Origin: Straminergon stramineum
Taxonomy: Eukaryota > Streptophyta > Bryopsida > Hypnales > Calliergonaceae
Assembly: GCA_963920665.1 (NCBI GenBank)
Contig: OY987273.1
Span: 1,986,501-2,050,500 of the forward strand
Reading direction: 5' to 3'
DNA length: 64,000 nucleotides
This document shows positions 11,263-23,490 of the stretch, one piece after another. Both the position numbers and the translations under genes were made by a program. The notes below the pieces were generated by a model. It had not been told where the DNA came from. It was given only the letters and a program-made list of their open reading frames with translations, and searched no databases. Positions within the stretch are counted from its first letter, which is position 1. Every line of letters starts with the position of its first letter.

Positions 11263-12060
11263 GAATTTAATCTTAAAAGAGGCTTGCACCTAGGCCATTT
11301 ATAGGTACTCAAATTCTTTTGATTCAGAGAGATATTGAGCTAAGAAATGTTAGTAGTACAAGTCATTTAATTTATCTTGAAGAAATATATGACACAATCT
11401 AGTTCCCTTACTTGAGTTACTTGTCTAGTTTTTGTTCCAAGTGACATTCAAGAAAATCTTTTGTTTTTTGAACATTCAAGAAATTTTCATTCAGTTCATT
11501 GTGTGATTTTTTGTTATGAATTTTAAATAAATTGAACAAGATAATTTCTAAAGCAATAGAATTCTATGAAATGAATAACTAACCTTGCAACAAAACTTAA
11601 ATCTGCCAGTGTTAGTATGTCAAACTCACCCCATGTCCCCGTGTTGTTTTTCTGGACCAATGGTTATGTGGCCTTTCTTTGAATAAGGTTATGAGTTTTT
11701 TAGCTCCTTCAATTTGGGGGCTTGCATACTTGTATCACAGGAGGCCAACATTGAGTATGCAATTTCCAGTATGCAATTTTTGTATGCATTTATTGTATGT
11801 GTTGATTGTAATACGTCATCGCATTTTTTAACACATTTACTTTCATTTTTTCTCTACATGCTTGAAACTGCCCATTTTTTTTCTAGGCAATTAGGCATCA
11901 CCCTAGCCTAACCCCCCCAAAATGCACTCCCCCCACGTGCCTATCCACCTCATTGACCCGTTGGCCCATCCTCCCCATCCACTCGGATGGCAATCGCGCA
12001 ACATCCGACTGAGTCACTTGCGTCTACTAAAATCTGGCGTTTGGATGTCCGGACATCTGA
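11263..12060. other. Non-coding, no gene seen
   Basis: AT-rich sequence with short GTATGCAATTT repeats near 11755-11790 and a C-rich stretch from about 11910. No convincing reading frame. Confidence 0.5.
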
Positions 12061-12106
12061 TTTTCGAACATGATTTCGCCGTAGACATGCGTTCGGGACA
12101 ACCCTG
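12061..12106 (-). repeat. hAT-type terminal inverted repeat (right end, CAGGG type)
   Basis: Read on the minus strand from 12106 inward, the sequence begins CAGGGTTGTCCCGAA and then continues close to the left end of the MITE at 45304, sharing GGCGAAAT at about 30 bases in. This marks the end of a related hAT element. It may be the right end of the autonomous element at 4388, but no matching left end or 8-bp duplication (candidate GCCATGTT at 12107) was found. Confidence 0.6.
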
Positions 12107-14865
12107 GCCATGTTGTTTCAACTTTGGCTATTTTGCCAAAAACTTTATTTGAATTGCATTAGAGCTTTGCTCCCTCTTTGTTATTGAAGTACTTGTGTGT
12201 TTTAAGCTCATTACAAAGGATGTGGGGGTCCCTTTGGATTGGTTATTTGCTTACCATATTTTATGTCTTAAACACTAATTATCTTATGTTTTCTTTTCCT
12301 TGACAATTTGAGTCTGTGTTTACTAACCATTTCAAACTAAGCTCCTTGAATGGGAAATCACAACTTCATGTTGTAGAATATCCTCCTAGAGCCTTAACAT
12401 TTGAAAACATAATCCTTGTGTTGGTTGATGTCATTTAGAAAAGTTTGAGTTGGAATCAAACCTCTCAAAGTCCCATACTAACAAGTGTGTCAAACTTTTG
12501 ACAAAGAATTAGGCGCTAGCCCACCATATGGCAAAGCTTTACTCCTTAGCCTAATTTTTCATTGTTACTAATTTTTCCCTTGTTTGCTTCAAGATTTGGA
12601 TTTGAAATCCACAGCAAAGCTTTGCCCTTAAGGCTCGTATTTTAGTATTTGGTTGTGTGGAATTTCCTAATAAGAAATTCAAAATCTTTTAAGTTGTAAC
12701 AAGAATGTCCGTAACCCAAATGTTAGAGGTTAGAGACCCAAGTCCCAAGGGTTGAGGTCTTAAACTCGTAGCCATTGTCTAAAGCCAAGGACCAACACTA
12801 GTAGCGGACAACAAAACATACTAATCCAAATGAAGGGGCTAGCAGTAGCTAGCATCCAACTCCCTAGCTGCAGATAGGCCACATGTCATCAAAAAGGGGG
12901 TTATTAGGTATGGGGGGGTTGATTCTCGTAGAGAGTTAGCCACATAGGGGCTCTCAATAGGCACTAGGGGGTTGATTCTCATAGGGACGATTTGTATAAG
13001 GAGGTCGGTCCTTGGGGGGGTAGGTCTTGGTAGTGGATTGTGAGATTTCTCACATACATCCCATCCAAAAAGACGGAAAAACTAACCCAAGGACCCTATT
13101 AGCCTTAGTCTTCTTTAATTTGATTTTTCTCCAATTGGTGTCTACTAACTATGTTTCTTAAAATTGAGGGTTAACTAATATTTTGCATTGGCACTTGGGA
13201 ATTTGAGTGGGACTTCTCACTTAGCAAGTGAGACACAAGGACTTACATTTCCGAATTTTTAATGCCTTGTGATGTTGAAAATTAGAGACTGACTTAAATC
13301 TAAAGAAGAGTGAGTAAGTCTAGAGTGTGTGTGTTGAATAGAGGGGGGTTGTGAAATCAATCAAATAATTCAAATCAGTCAAGACAAGTCCAAACACCGA
13401 CCAGACCATCCTAATTTTTGTTCAAAGTCAACTTGGTTGACCTATGGTTCTCTTATATACTCGCCTAGTTGGGCTTACCACCTGTTTACTACACACAACT
13501 CGGCATCTAGTGACACTCACCATCAAGCTCCTTCAAGCTCTCTCAATTCCTGCATAACTCTCATCTGTCTAGTGATTTCAAGCTCTGGAGTGATGCACTC
13601 AATCTTTGGCAATTCACAAACTCAAGATTAGAGCCCAATTGAATGAAGTTTAGCAATATATGTTAGTAAGTTGGAGTTGGAAGAGAGGAGTTACAAGTGA
13701 ATGGAAATCATCCATTTGAAATGTTGATCACGTTTTCCAAAGTTTGGAAGTTGGTTTAAAGACAAGTAGAGAAAAACAAAAAGAAGGAATAGTTGACTTT
13801 TTAGATTCTAAGAATTGGTTAGTAATTAGTAGAAGTCAAATCCATTTGTCTTAAAGCAATTGTTGCTTTTTGATAAATTGGCAAGGAATTTAGAGATTTA
13901 ATTTGGTAGGATTTGGTTTACAAAAAATATCTAGAAAGAAAAGGAAAACATGAGAAAGAAGGAAAATAAAAATAAAAGAGTTGGAACAAGCTAGAAAGAA
14001 TCTTTAAACCCTCCTACAAACTACCTATTTCACCAAACAATTTGAAAAGCAATAAAAATTGCTAAGAAAGTCAAAAGTGTAAGTATTCAACCTTTTCCAA
14101 AAGGTAACTTAAGTGACTTTTACTTTAAATTTACTTAAACCTAAAAATAGCAAATAGGGCAAAAGTTAAAAGACATAGTAAGAACAACACTACAATAGGG
14201 AATTAAAAGGTATGCTTTGAAGGAATCTTAAGAATAAATTAGGGTTAAAATCTTTTAGAGCCTAATTTCAGAGTTCTTAAACTTGTTTAACCTTAGAAAA
14301 TAGATTAGTATTGAAAGTTAGAATAGAATGAAGGATTGATCAAAGTTAGGGAGGATTTGGATAAAAGTCAACCAAAGTAGACCAAACCTATTGAATTTTA
14401 GATCTTAGGAAGAATATGAAAAATAAAAAATAACCCAAAAAATTAAAAGTAGATTGTGATAGTTAACCTAGAAGTAAAGGATGGATGAAGTTTCAACCAT
14501 TAGATTAGAAATCAAACTTCATCCACAATTATCTCATTATAAGAAAGTTGGATTTAAGAGTTCTTTATCATTTTGGAAAGGATATTTCAAACCCTACAAG
14601 TTGACTTACTTTGTTCTTTTGATGGATTAATCTTCTATAGGCCTAACTTGGGAGATAAATCCCAAGGTCGAATTTGTTACTAATTTGTTTGAGGTGGATT
14701 AAGTTTTCAATTAGGGATTTTAAAGTAGAATTTCAATACTAAATATCCATTGCTTAGAAGGCGAATTTTGGATTTGATGTATAGACACCCATAGGACAAC
14801 TTTACAATACAAAACCCCAGTTGTGTTCGCTTAATTCCAAGGGTGGGAATCAAGCACCAATAGAT
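12107..14865. other. Non-coding stretch with G-rich repeats and a small hairpin
   Basis: No gene is seen. At 12895-13020 there are runs of 5-7 G and two copies of GGGTTGATTCTC(A/G)TAG. At about 14480-14525 GGATGAAGTTT and AAACTTCATCC form an 11-bp inverted repeat. The sequence becomes purine-rich and AT-rich toward 14700, where the truncated gypsy element begins. Confidence 0.5.
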
Positions 14866-16261
14866 GCCTAGCATGCTCTTCCGCCGTCTTGGAAAACACT
14901 TAAATGTCATCAATGTATACAATGACAAATACATCAAGCTCCTCATGAAATATAATATTTATGAATGTGGTAAAAGTTGAAGGCCCGTTACACAATCCAA
15001 ATGGCATGACCAAGAACTCATAGGACCCATATCTTGTCCTACAAACCATTTTCTCAATGTCACACTCTATATTTCGAATTTGGTAGTAACTTGACTTCAA
15101 GTCAATGTAGCTATAGTACTTAGCACCCATTAATCGATCAAAGAGATCATCAATTCAAGGCAAGGGATAGTTGTTCTTGATGGTCACCTTATTTAGAGCT
15201 TGGTAATCCATACACATGTGGAATTTCCCATCTTTTTTGTCCACAAACAAGATCCGCATTCCACAAGGCGATTTACTTTGGCCAATATAACCCTCTGCCA
15301 AGAGCTCCTTAAGTTGTCTCTTCAACTCTTCAAACTCCCTTTGATTCAATCTATATGGTGCCTTAGATGATGGCTCCACCCCCAGCACCATCTCAATCTT
15401 GTAATCTACTTTTCTCTTTGGCGGTAGCTCATTGGGCAACTCTTGAGTAAGTACATCTACAAACTTTTGGATTACATCCCCAACACATTCTGGAGGTTGC
15501 TTCCTCTTAGCACCTCCATGTCTAAGTCTTCCATGTGAGTCCACCCGTATTACAATCAAAAACCTATTTTCCCCTAGGTCCTCAATGCTAGCTAGTAGGA
15601 TTTGATTCCCCAACAACAAAAGAGTCCTAGTTATTTCCAACTCTATTTCCCTACCATTTGCATTGGCGACGGCCTTCTCTTTTAGTCGCCGTCGTATGTC
15701 TATATCATATGTATCCAAAAAGGTATTTCCTGGGATGAAGTCCGCTCTATCCATGTCACATACGGTGAAGTCTTCCACAAAAGAAAACTCTCCACACTTC
15801 ACCTCTACATCAATCACAACATGGCTAGTTTGGTAAGGCTTACCCGTAGCAAACCTCACATTGATGGGCTTGCTTGCCTTAGTCTTTTGCAAGCCCAACT
15901 CTTCTGCTACTCTGGGACTTATAAACAAGTGGGTTGCCCCTGTATCCAACAAAAATGAAACATCACGTTGACTAGTGGTCCCTTGGAGAAATAACAACCT
16001 TGGTTTCATTTTGGTTCTACTTGCCTTAGCAACAAAGCCCCCATGAATCAAGTGTTTTGTGAAGTGGGTGCACATGCTTTGAGTACTCACCCGGAGTTTG
16101 GTGCAATTTTTTGCCATGTGGCCCTTTTCACCACAGTTGAAGCAAGTCATTTGGCTTCCATCCCCCTTTGGCTTGTTATCACCTTCTACTTTTCCTTTGG
16201 TAGAACCCCCTTCATTCCCACTTGTTTGATCTCCATCTTGCCATGCTTTTGCTTTTGTCAA
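14866..16261 (-). pseudogene. Gypsy zinc knuckle, aspartic protease and partial reverse transcriptase
   Basis: From 16261 the frame reads [14 protein letters not shown] (CCHC zinc knuckle, residues about 40-53), then LDTGA (protease active site, about residue 107) and [14 protein letters not shown]. The polymerase start ([36 protein letters not shown]) follows, and after a stop at about 15152 comes [25 protein letters not shown] and the catalytic YIDD (about 14900-14910). The stop before IDDLFDRL is TGA where the family has Arg, so CGA to TGA. A second stop (TAA) follows YIDDI. The similarity ends soon after HARHL. The frame is otherwise unbroken over about 450 codons. Confidence 0.85.
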
Positions 16262-17145
16262 ACGCGTTTCTTTAGTTGGTATTTCGAATTTGACTTGGTA
16301 GATTCATGTGTTGAGGCCCCATCTTTGGCCCTCTTGTTGGAACCCTCATCATCCCTAATCCTTTCTTCAAGATTCAATAGCTTGGCACATGATTCTGGCA
16401 ACCTTGGCATTCAAAACAATGCTCGTTCTGCCCAACTTTGGAATCCATTGAAAAAAATGTTCTTCTTCGCTAACTCATCCAACTTTGGAAGTACACTTAG
16501 TTGTGCGTTGAACTCTTGTACATACCCCTTCAAAGTGTCAGTTTCCTTCAACCGCACTAATGCCATTCCATCACAAATGTCTTGATACTCCGATGTGAAC
16601 CAGTTCTTTAGTAGGTCCTTGAAACTAGCCCAATTCAGGTTCTTCGATGCCTCCCCATTTTCCTCTTTGCATTGGGTCCACTATGTCAAAGCATAATCCT
16701 TCAAGAAAGTCACTACAATAGTAATCTTGTCCTCTCCGAGTGCACATTAAGCTTGGAAGTACATTTCCAACTCCACAAGAAAGTCCTAAACCTTATGTAC
16801 TTTGCACATCCCACTGAAGGAAGAAGGCATGTTGGTTTTGCACAACTTGTGAGATGAGAAGCTTGAGCTCCTCCCTTTTAGCTCTCTAATTTCCCCTTAC
16901 ATGTCTTGAAAAGTTTCAACAAATTCTTCAAACATCACATCAAGTGACTTCCTTTTCCGACTTCGTGGTTCTCTCAAAGGACTAGAGGCAATATCCCAAT
17001 CGTCTTCACTAGCTTCTTGGTCCCCACCATGTTTCATAGCTAATCTTTCTTGCTCTGCTATGGGGTTCACTCCCTCCTCGTAAGAATGTACCCTTTCAAT
17101 TTGTCTTTCTAACGCATCCTCATGCTCTAGACCTTGACTACGCAT
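16262..17145 (-). pseudogene. Gypsy gag region, broken
   Basis: From 17145 the reading starts with a Glu/Arg-rich leader. After several stops it gives WFTSEYQDICDGMALVRL and LKGYVQEFNAQLSVLPKL (about 16500-16610), which matches the retrotransposon gag capsid domain. Gag forms the virus-like particle in the cytoplasm. There are at least six stops, and a frame change before the zinc-knuckle reading that starts at 16261. Confidence 0.7.
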
Positions 17146-17230
17146 TCGTTAACCCTATTTAGAAGGCTCAACCTCACCAACTTTGCTACCCTTTCTAGCC
17201 ATGCATTCCAAACTCTGCCATACAATATAG

Positions 17231-17246
17231 CCCTACTCTAATACCA
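17231..17246 (-). other. Primer-binding site for initiator tRNA-Met
   Basis: On the minus strand, two bases after the LTR end, the sequence reads TGGTATTAGAGTAGGG. The usual plant site complementary to tRNA-iMet reads TGGTATCAGAGC, so the visible differences are C-to-T changes. Its place directly inside the LTR supports the assignment. Confidence 0.8.
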
Positions 17247-17248
17247 AA

Positions 17249-18530
17249 TGTCACGTCCCTTAGTAACACTTACCACCTTAAGCTCACCTCCTCATGCTTT
17301 TCCAAGCACTAAATTCTTTAGTGACACCAAGGGTCATGCTCTCTTAACATTACACATGCGACGCACCCACAATGTTAGGTTCCAACTAGTCACAAGGTTT
17401 CCCATTTCTCTGTGACTCTCAACACATTCATTCCAATACTTAACTCCCACAAGAGATTGGGCATGTCGTTTGATGACATCAGGCAAAACTTCCATTGATG
17501 TCCAAACACTCAATGGCAGCACTACTCCCCACTAGGCCTAACCCCAACTCATCTTGGGACTTACTTCAGAACTCACCAAGTAGGACTTTCACTATGACCT
17601 AATGTAGAGTGGGACACCACTCAACTAGTATCAAAGAGTATACAAGGACTCCATGGTAACACACAAGTGGTGGTGAGACTTCAATACCAACCTCACGACC
17701 TAGAACCACTTTAATTCACCATAGCACCATCCGGGAGTGAGGAGGGAGACCACCCCTTCTCATAGTACTCTCTGTGGGATTTTACAACCCACCCCCCACC
17801 CCCCACCCCATGCTAGAGGTCACTAGGAACATGCAAGACCCTCTCCATGTTGAAAGACCACCCAATTCTAAGTAGTTTTTCCAAATTCGGGCCCCAACAA
17901 AGTCCTGATCTTACCATTGAGATAACTTTTAGCTCAAAGCTCCAAATCTCAAGTGCAAGACTATTTTTATAATCTAAATTTTTTTTTAGATCATCATGGA
18001 TTATTTACTTTTTCCAATAGAATAAGTATTGAGGAAGTTATGGCCCTCCAAAGTACAAGTCCCTAGGAGATGTAGTTCTCCGGGACTCCAACGTCTTTGG
18101 ATGCCCATAACTTTTAGCTCATAGCTCATCTCTTCATGAGCCTTAGCACTATAGAAATCTTGTTTCCTTAGCTTTCCAATGATATGCAACATGTCCTATT
18201 TAGTTCATAGGATTCCTCCCAAACCTTATCTCCCACATCCCCACGCCTTGAAACGCAACCGAGACACTGCCAGCTTTGAGGAGCCATAACTTTTAACTTA
18301 CAACTTGGATTCTTGCGTTCTTTGAACCCAAAGGACGCATCTTCTCACAAGATTTCTAAACATGTATGACACGCCCTCCAATTCGTTCAAATTAGAGTGC
18401 TACAATGCTATGATCACTCAAGACTCCTAGTCTTGCTCACCCCATCTCTTACAAGGCTTGGGGAGTCACCCCAACGTCCTCCTTACTCACCAAGGTAGCA
18501 CATGCACACCTCTTGATGATAGTTGTGACA
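17249..18530 (-). repeat. 5' LTR of the gypsy element (~1,282 bp)
   Basis: On the minus strand it begins TGTCACAACT at 18530 and ends GACGTGACA at 17249, so the termini are the inverted repeat TGTCAC/GTGACA. The primer-binding site follows directly. No second copy of this LTR is found in the window. A run of C-rich CCCACC units lies near 17780-17800. Confidence 0.75.
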
Positions 18531-18589
18531 CTAGGGCATGGTTTGGTCATAGGACAAGGACCTCTAGAAAAGCATATAAATTTGATTAT

Positions 18590-18850
18590 TTTACTACCAA
18601 AAAAAACAATTCTAAATCAACAAAATTTTAACAAGTGTTGATTTTTTTTGTTAATTTGGACGTGTTGACTTAGACATTGCTTAACCAAAAAGTGTTGATT
18701 TGGACGTCCTTATTGAAACTTTTGTATTGTTCAACAGCAAAAAAGTGCTCATTTTTTTGTTAATTTCAACAAAAAAGTGTCAAGATCAACAACTTTTTTT
18801 GTTGATTTGGACAACTATTAAAAATTAAAATAAATTAGATTACTGGACAA
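18590..18850. repeat. Degenerate CACTA-type MITE remnant
   Basis: The stretch begins TACTACCAAAAAA and is filled with alternating AAATCAACA and TGTTGATTT words, as in the copy ending at 32535. The right end is not clear. Probably an old fold-back element. Confidence 0.35.
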
Positions 18851-18896
18851 TTAGAAATCAACATATCACTACATAATTAAAGAGGAAAAAGTCACC

Positions 18897-18990
18897 TTGG
18901 CAACTCGCTAAGTGAGCGGGTAGACACCGCCTCTAAGGTTTGAACCTTAGACCTCTTGGATGAGGTTCAAGGGGTTATCCGTTGCATCAA
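18897..18990 (+). repeat. tRNA-like sequence, possible SINE head
   Basis: TGGCAACTCGCTAAGTGAGCGG resembles a tRNA A-box region split by extra bases, and GGTTTGAACCTT resembles a B-box, spaced as in RNA polymerase III promoters. No clean cloverleaf and no poly-A tail were seen, so this is a weak call. Confidence 0.25.
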
Positions 18991-19641
18991 GCATGGAATA
19001 AAGTGTTTATAATGTGATTAACAAGACATGTGGGCCCTAGAGAATCACCTAGAAAATCATGTATTGAAGAAAGTTGGATCTAGTAAAATTTTTTTTTTTA
19101 AAATTAATAGTCTTTACCTAAAACAATTGAAAATAACTATGTGGATGCAAAGATTTACACTATCTTTAGACTATTTGTAATGAATGCTTAATGTCTAGAT
19201 TTCTTTAGGTGAGGTGGAATCTCAACAATGTCTTCTTGTAGATGGCAAAAGGTTGAAAAATTTGTTGTCTCTAGTGTAGGTTTAGTTGTACAATTCTTCA
19301 TTTCTTGAATTTTTGAATTAAAATTTGTGCATGTTTGAAGAAAAGATCCTTCCAATCATTGTCATATAACTTGAATATGTCATAAAATTGAATGCAAGCA
19401 AATATCAGAGTTTTAAAAGAAATGAATATGAGTACAATGTCATTGTAGTAAGAAATCAGAGACTTTCAAAAAGAAAAGTCAAGCTTGTAAGATTTTGTCA
19501 AAAATATGCAAGAATTTCTAAAAGCAAGGGTCTCTTTACCTCTTCGAATAAAGAAAGCTCCCATGCCTATGGGATATCAAAAAATCTACCAAAATAAAAG
19601 AAAGTTGTATACATATTTGTGTATATAGACTATCATCTATA
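18991..19641. other. AT-rich intergenic, no gene seen
   Basis: Only short frames with no recognisable product. Confidence 0.5.
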
Positions 19642-19823
19642 CACTAGAAGAAAACAATGTTGAATTCAATAGAATTAAGTTGACGTGAAATTTTGAAAAC
19701 TACCAAAAATCGCAGTTTCTTCGTTGATTGCAACACAATTTTTTGAAAACTGCGTTTTTTGGTAGTTTTCAGAATTTCTTGTCAACTTAATTCTGTTGAA
19801 CTTAACAGTGTTTTCCTCTAGTG
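19642..19823. mobile_element. CACTA-type fold-back MITE, 182 bp
   Basis: Begins CACTAGAAGAAAACA and ends TGTTTTCCTCTAGTG. The two arms pair over about 75 bp around a short loop. The three flanking bases are ATA and GTA, an imperfect target duplication. CACTA elements duplicate 3 bp. It has no coding capacity. Confidence 0.75.
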
Positions 19824-21131
19824 GTAGCACTCAATAAATAGCTTTGCATGTCAATTTTTGAGGGGTTATTTGAAGGTTCAAACATTATCTAATGATTGAA
19901 ATATACATATATATTTTGAGACAATATTCACAATTCATGAGAAAATCAAATTTTGTAGAAAGAGATTGCATAAAAAGTTTGCAAAGAAATGTATCAAATT
20001 GGGAAGTGTAATTCTACAACCTTTGGTAGAAAGTTTGTTTAGTATGTTGGCTTTTTGTACATGTTACTAGAAAGCGCTGTGTCTTAGTCTTCTATTGTAA
20101 TTCAAAGATGCTATTTGGTAGTCTTTGATTCATCCAATGGTACATTTGAAGTAAAGTAGGAGGTCCATAAAATGCCAAGGTTTTTAAAATGTCCTCTAAC
20201 AAGGGGTACATATTGAAGTTTTGAATGCATCAATGGTGAGCATAATGCTTTCAACACTCAAAGACCAAAGTGAACATTTTTGGTCCAATGTAGGACAAAA
20301 GTGTAACTATTTATCCTCCAAATTTTGTTGCAAAAATGAAGGTCTTTGTATAGTAGTTTGACTTCCAATAAGTGCTTTTGTATTGTTTTTAAGCCAATGA
20401 TTGACACTATTGCAAAAGGGATGATATCCATGGTCTGCACTTAGTCCTTCAAGGGTTGAATGGTTCTTTGTGATTTTAGCTTCAAAAATTCATATGTAAT
20501 TCCACAAAGGTTCAAAATACATGAAACAATTGGATGCCTAGTTGGATGCTTAATTCCATTTATCTTTCAACAAAAAAAATTTAGAAATATATATTTGAGG
20601 GAATTTAGCTTCCCCAAATGCCATCAATTGGTAAATGGTTGTTTATAGACCTCGCACCCTTAGAGAATGATTTTAGAGTGACTTGATAATTGTGGTTTAT
20701 ACTATAAAGTTATGCACTATAATATAGATGTGTGGTGGAAATTTCAGATTTTTCAAATATTTTCTATATTTGATAAGAATTTTCTTCATTTTTTTCTTAA
20801 GAAATTCACAATAATTTCAAATTTTCTCAAAAAAATTTGAATATTTCATGACTTATAGTATACACATGATTTCATCTCCTAAAAATAAATATAAAATTCT
20901 CCATTCCTATCTAATTGAAAAATAGTAGCAAACAGAGCAATGGATAGGAAGGCTTGAAATCAGTGGTCATCGTGTAGTTGAGGTATGAAAAGTGAATAAC
21001 AGTTGCTTTCAATGGTGAATGTTGAACAACATCCAACCTCATTCTATAGCATGATTCAAGAATAGAATGGGATTCTACAATCCATCTCTCACAAATGTGC
21101 AATTGCCATTGATGTGTTCTTCATTTTTTTT
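19824..21131. other. AT-rich intergenic, no gene seen
   Basis: No supported frame or structured repeat. Confidence 0.5.
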
Positions 21132-21302
21132 CACTACTAGAAAATTCAATTTTTCTGTTGTTTTGGTCACGTTGATCCGGTCACTATTTTGTTGATTTTG
21201 ACAAAAATTTATTGATTTTCAACAGATTTTTGTCAAAATCAACAAAATAGTGACCGGATCAACGCGACCAAAACAACAGAAAAATTGAATTTTCTAGTAG
21301 TG
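21132..21302. mobile_element. CACTA-type fold-back MITE, 171 bp, near-perfect hairpin
   Basis: Begins CACTACTAGAAAATTC and ends GAATTTTCTAGTAGTG, flanked by TTT on both sides (3-bp duplication). The arms are almost identical over about 75 bp; one difference is CACG against CGCG, a CpG decay step. CACTACTAGAAAA matches the usual terminal repeat of plant CACTA elements. Confidence 0.9.
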
Positions 21303-22639
21303 TTTCCTACCAAAAAAATGAGATAAATATTTACAATTACAAATTTCTTCATAGAGGGTTATTTTCGCTTAGATGGATGCTTTTTGAGCCTTCTACCTTA
21401 GTTAGTACTACAAGTTGACATGCATTGAAATTTAGACTAGAGCTTTTACTTCATGCTTGAAGCTTTTTTTTTTCCTTTAGTCAAGATGTACTATTAGAAA
21501 AAAAATTCTTCTTAGATGATGCATTGATGAGTACAACATTATAAGGGATCTATGTATGTTACTGAATATTGACAATTCAAAAATATAAAAGACCTGCAAT
21601 GCATATATTGGGAAAATTTGGAGTGGATTTTTTTAGTTCATTATTGCTAAAATCAAGGATTTTACATATAAATAGATTTGTTAATGATGACCCCAGAATA
21701 CACAAAGTAGAATGAAAAGCACAAAGTCCATAGTGTAGGTTCAACGCATGGCCCTGTACCAATAAAAAAAATTAGTTGAAAGATTATACTTCAACAAATG
21801 CTACTTTTGTAAATTCTATCTAAGATTGTATCTCTCAACATAGAAAGGAATGTCATCGATAGTTTTGAATCTAAATCCTACCTAAATATTATTTTATCCT
21901 TGATGATTTTTCAGACATGGGATTTCATCTTTGAAAAATAAAACAAAAAAATTTCACTTATAAATAGAGAAGAAATGGAGGATACGAAATAGAAACTTTC
22001 AAGTTTGACTAAGGTAGGAGGCTTTGAAAGCAAGCACACATTTAGAACTATCCATATAGACTTGCTTAGAATGGAAGTGAGGTGGTCTTTAAATGAAGCT
22101 TCTATAGTCATTGAATGGATCGATAAAAAAATATTATTTATTGCAAGAGTGAGTTTTCAAACAACTTGTGTTACTTGTATTAAAATAATCCCATCCAAGA
22201 ACCCACATGAAAAAGGCAGACAAGCCCTTAGATGGTCCATTCATGAGCCTCCTACCTTACACAGTCATGTATAGACTCTGTCCTTTGAGGCAAGAATGAA
22301 TTGACCCCAACCAAGGATAGATATAAAAAATTTCCCCCTATTTTTTACTCTATTAGTTTTGTTTTTTCTCACTGCTTACATCTAATTTAGAACCTCTAAT
22401 TCCAAATCTGAATTCAAAGTTTCCAAATTTTATCATACATGACAAATAAAAAATCCCAGTGTTTCCCCAAGGTAAAACCCAGAGGGAATGAGGGGGGTCA
22501 ATTCACCTTGGCCGTCTTCTTTGGGGATTAAAATTTTGAAAAGTTTCACCCTTGGATGGACTTGAATTCATCGTTGACGAATGAACTCATACCTTCGTTA
22601 GAAACCACGAAGACTGCATTTCTTTCATCAAGAAAATAC
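21303..22639. other. AT-rich intergenic, no gene seen
   Basis: Short frames only, none recognisable. Confidence 0.5.
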
Positions 22640-22935
22640 CTCTTCCATTGCAATAGTATTGCATCAATACTGAAGCAATTCTTATACTAGAAAATATTGA
22701 TACAATATTGAAACTATACATATACAATATTGCTGAATATATTATTGTTTCAATATTGCAGAAATTCAAACTATTGCAGTAATGATTCCATGAGGGATAC
22801 TCTAACAATATTGCATGAATATCACTTAATGACAACAGTTTTGAATGTATATTGCAAAAGAGCAATATTTAGTAACAATTTTGTATTGAAGCAGTATTGC
22901 AAAAACATTGCAAAAATATTGATTTCATCCCCAAA
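22640..22935. repeat. Cluster of the palindrome CAATATTG (first)
   Basis: Four exact CAATATTG copies lie between about 22700 and 22820, with many near copies (GCAATAGTATTGC, AGTATTGC, AATATTGAT). The motif is dispersed rather than strictly tandem. The same word clusters again at 28060-28510. Confidence 0.55.
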
Positions 22936-23360
22936 GGTTCTTACAACCAAGAAGTTGGCACTTGCCTCTATATAAAACCATTCACCCTTCGAAATATAGT
23001 AAATGCTATTTATTCACCTTCAATGAACAAAATGAAGTTCATCAACTATTTTTCTTAATTTTTTTGAAAAATTTCAAATTCTAATTATTCAATGAATTAT
23101 TGCAATTGTGAATTGTACATTTTGAAAATTCAAATTTAGAATTGCAACAAAAGGCATAGTATGCACATTATAAGTTTGTTCCAAAACCTATACATTCCAT
23201 CAATCCAACATTATGTATTCAACTTATATGTCTTATTGTTCTAAGAATTTAAAATTTTGTAAAGTTTTTTGCATTCAAATTCAATGACAATATACATGAC
23301 TTCATACATTGTTTTATAAGCCCTTCTCTTCATAGTTCAATGATAGTACAGTGAAAAAAA
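22936..23360. other. AT-rich intergenic, no gene seen
   Basis: Nothing supported. Confidence 0.5.
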
Positions 23361-23490
23361 GTACTCACATCCACAATAACAATTCTCACTATGATTTAAC
23401 CCCTAAAGGACCATTGTGAACAAAAGTACCCACATCCACAATAATAATTCTCACTATGATTTAACCCCTAAAGGACCCTTGTCCCCTCTA
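23361..23490 (+). repeat. 65-bp tandem duplication covering the left end of the TTAA-CCCC element
   Basis: GTAC(T/C)CACATCCACAATAA through TTTAACCCCTAAAGGACC is present twice with a 65-bp period. The duplication includes flank and element end, so it arose after insertion. Confidence 0.8.

Larger units (their letters stand above)
14866..18530 (-). mobile_element. Truncated Ty3/gypsy LTR retrotransposon
   Basis: Read on the minus strand the order is LTR (18530-17249), primer-binding site, gag, zinc knuckle, protease and reverse transcriptase, which is the Ty3/gypsy order as far as it goes. Homology stops inside reverse transcriptase near 14866. RNase H, integrase and the second LTR are missing, so the copy is a 5' fragment. 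The gag and pol parts are in different frames and carry stops, so it cannot move on its own. Confidence 0.85.

Noticed and set aside
16043..16585. 180-codon plus-strand frame
   Set aside because: It lies antisense to the gypsy gag and zinc-knuckle reading, which has clear motifs; it is a shadow.
22587..22975. Overlapping 81- and 92-codon frames on opposite strands
   Set aside because: They arise from the CAATATTG palindromes, which read open on both strands.
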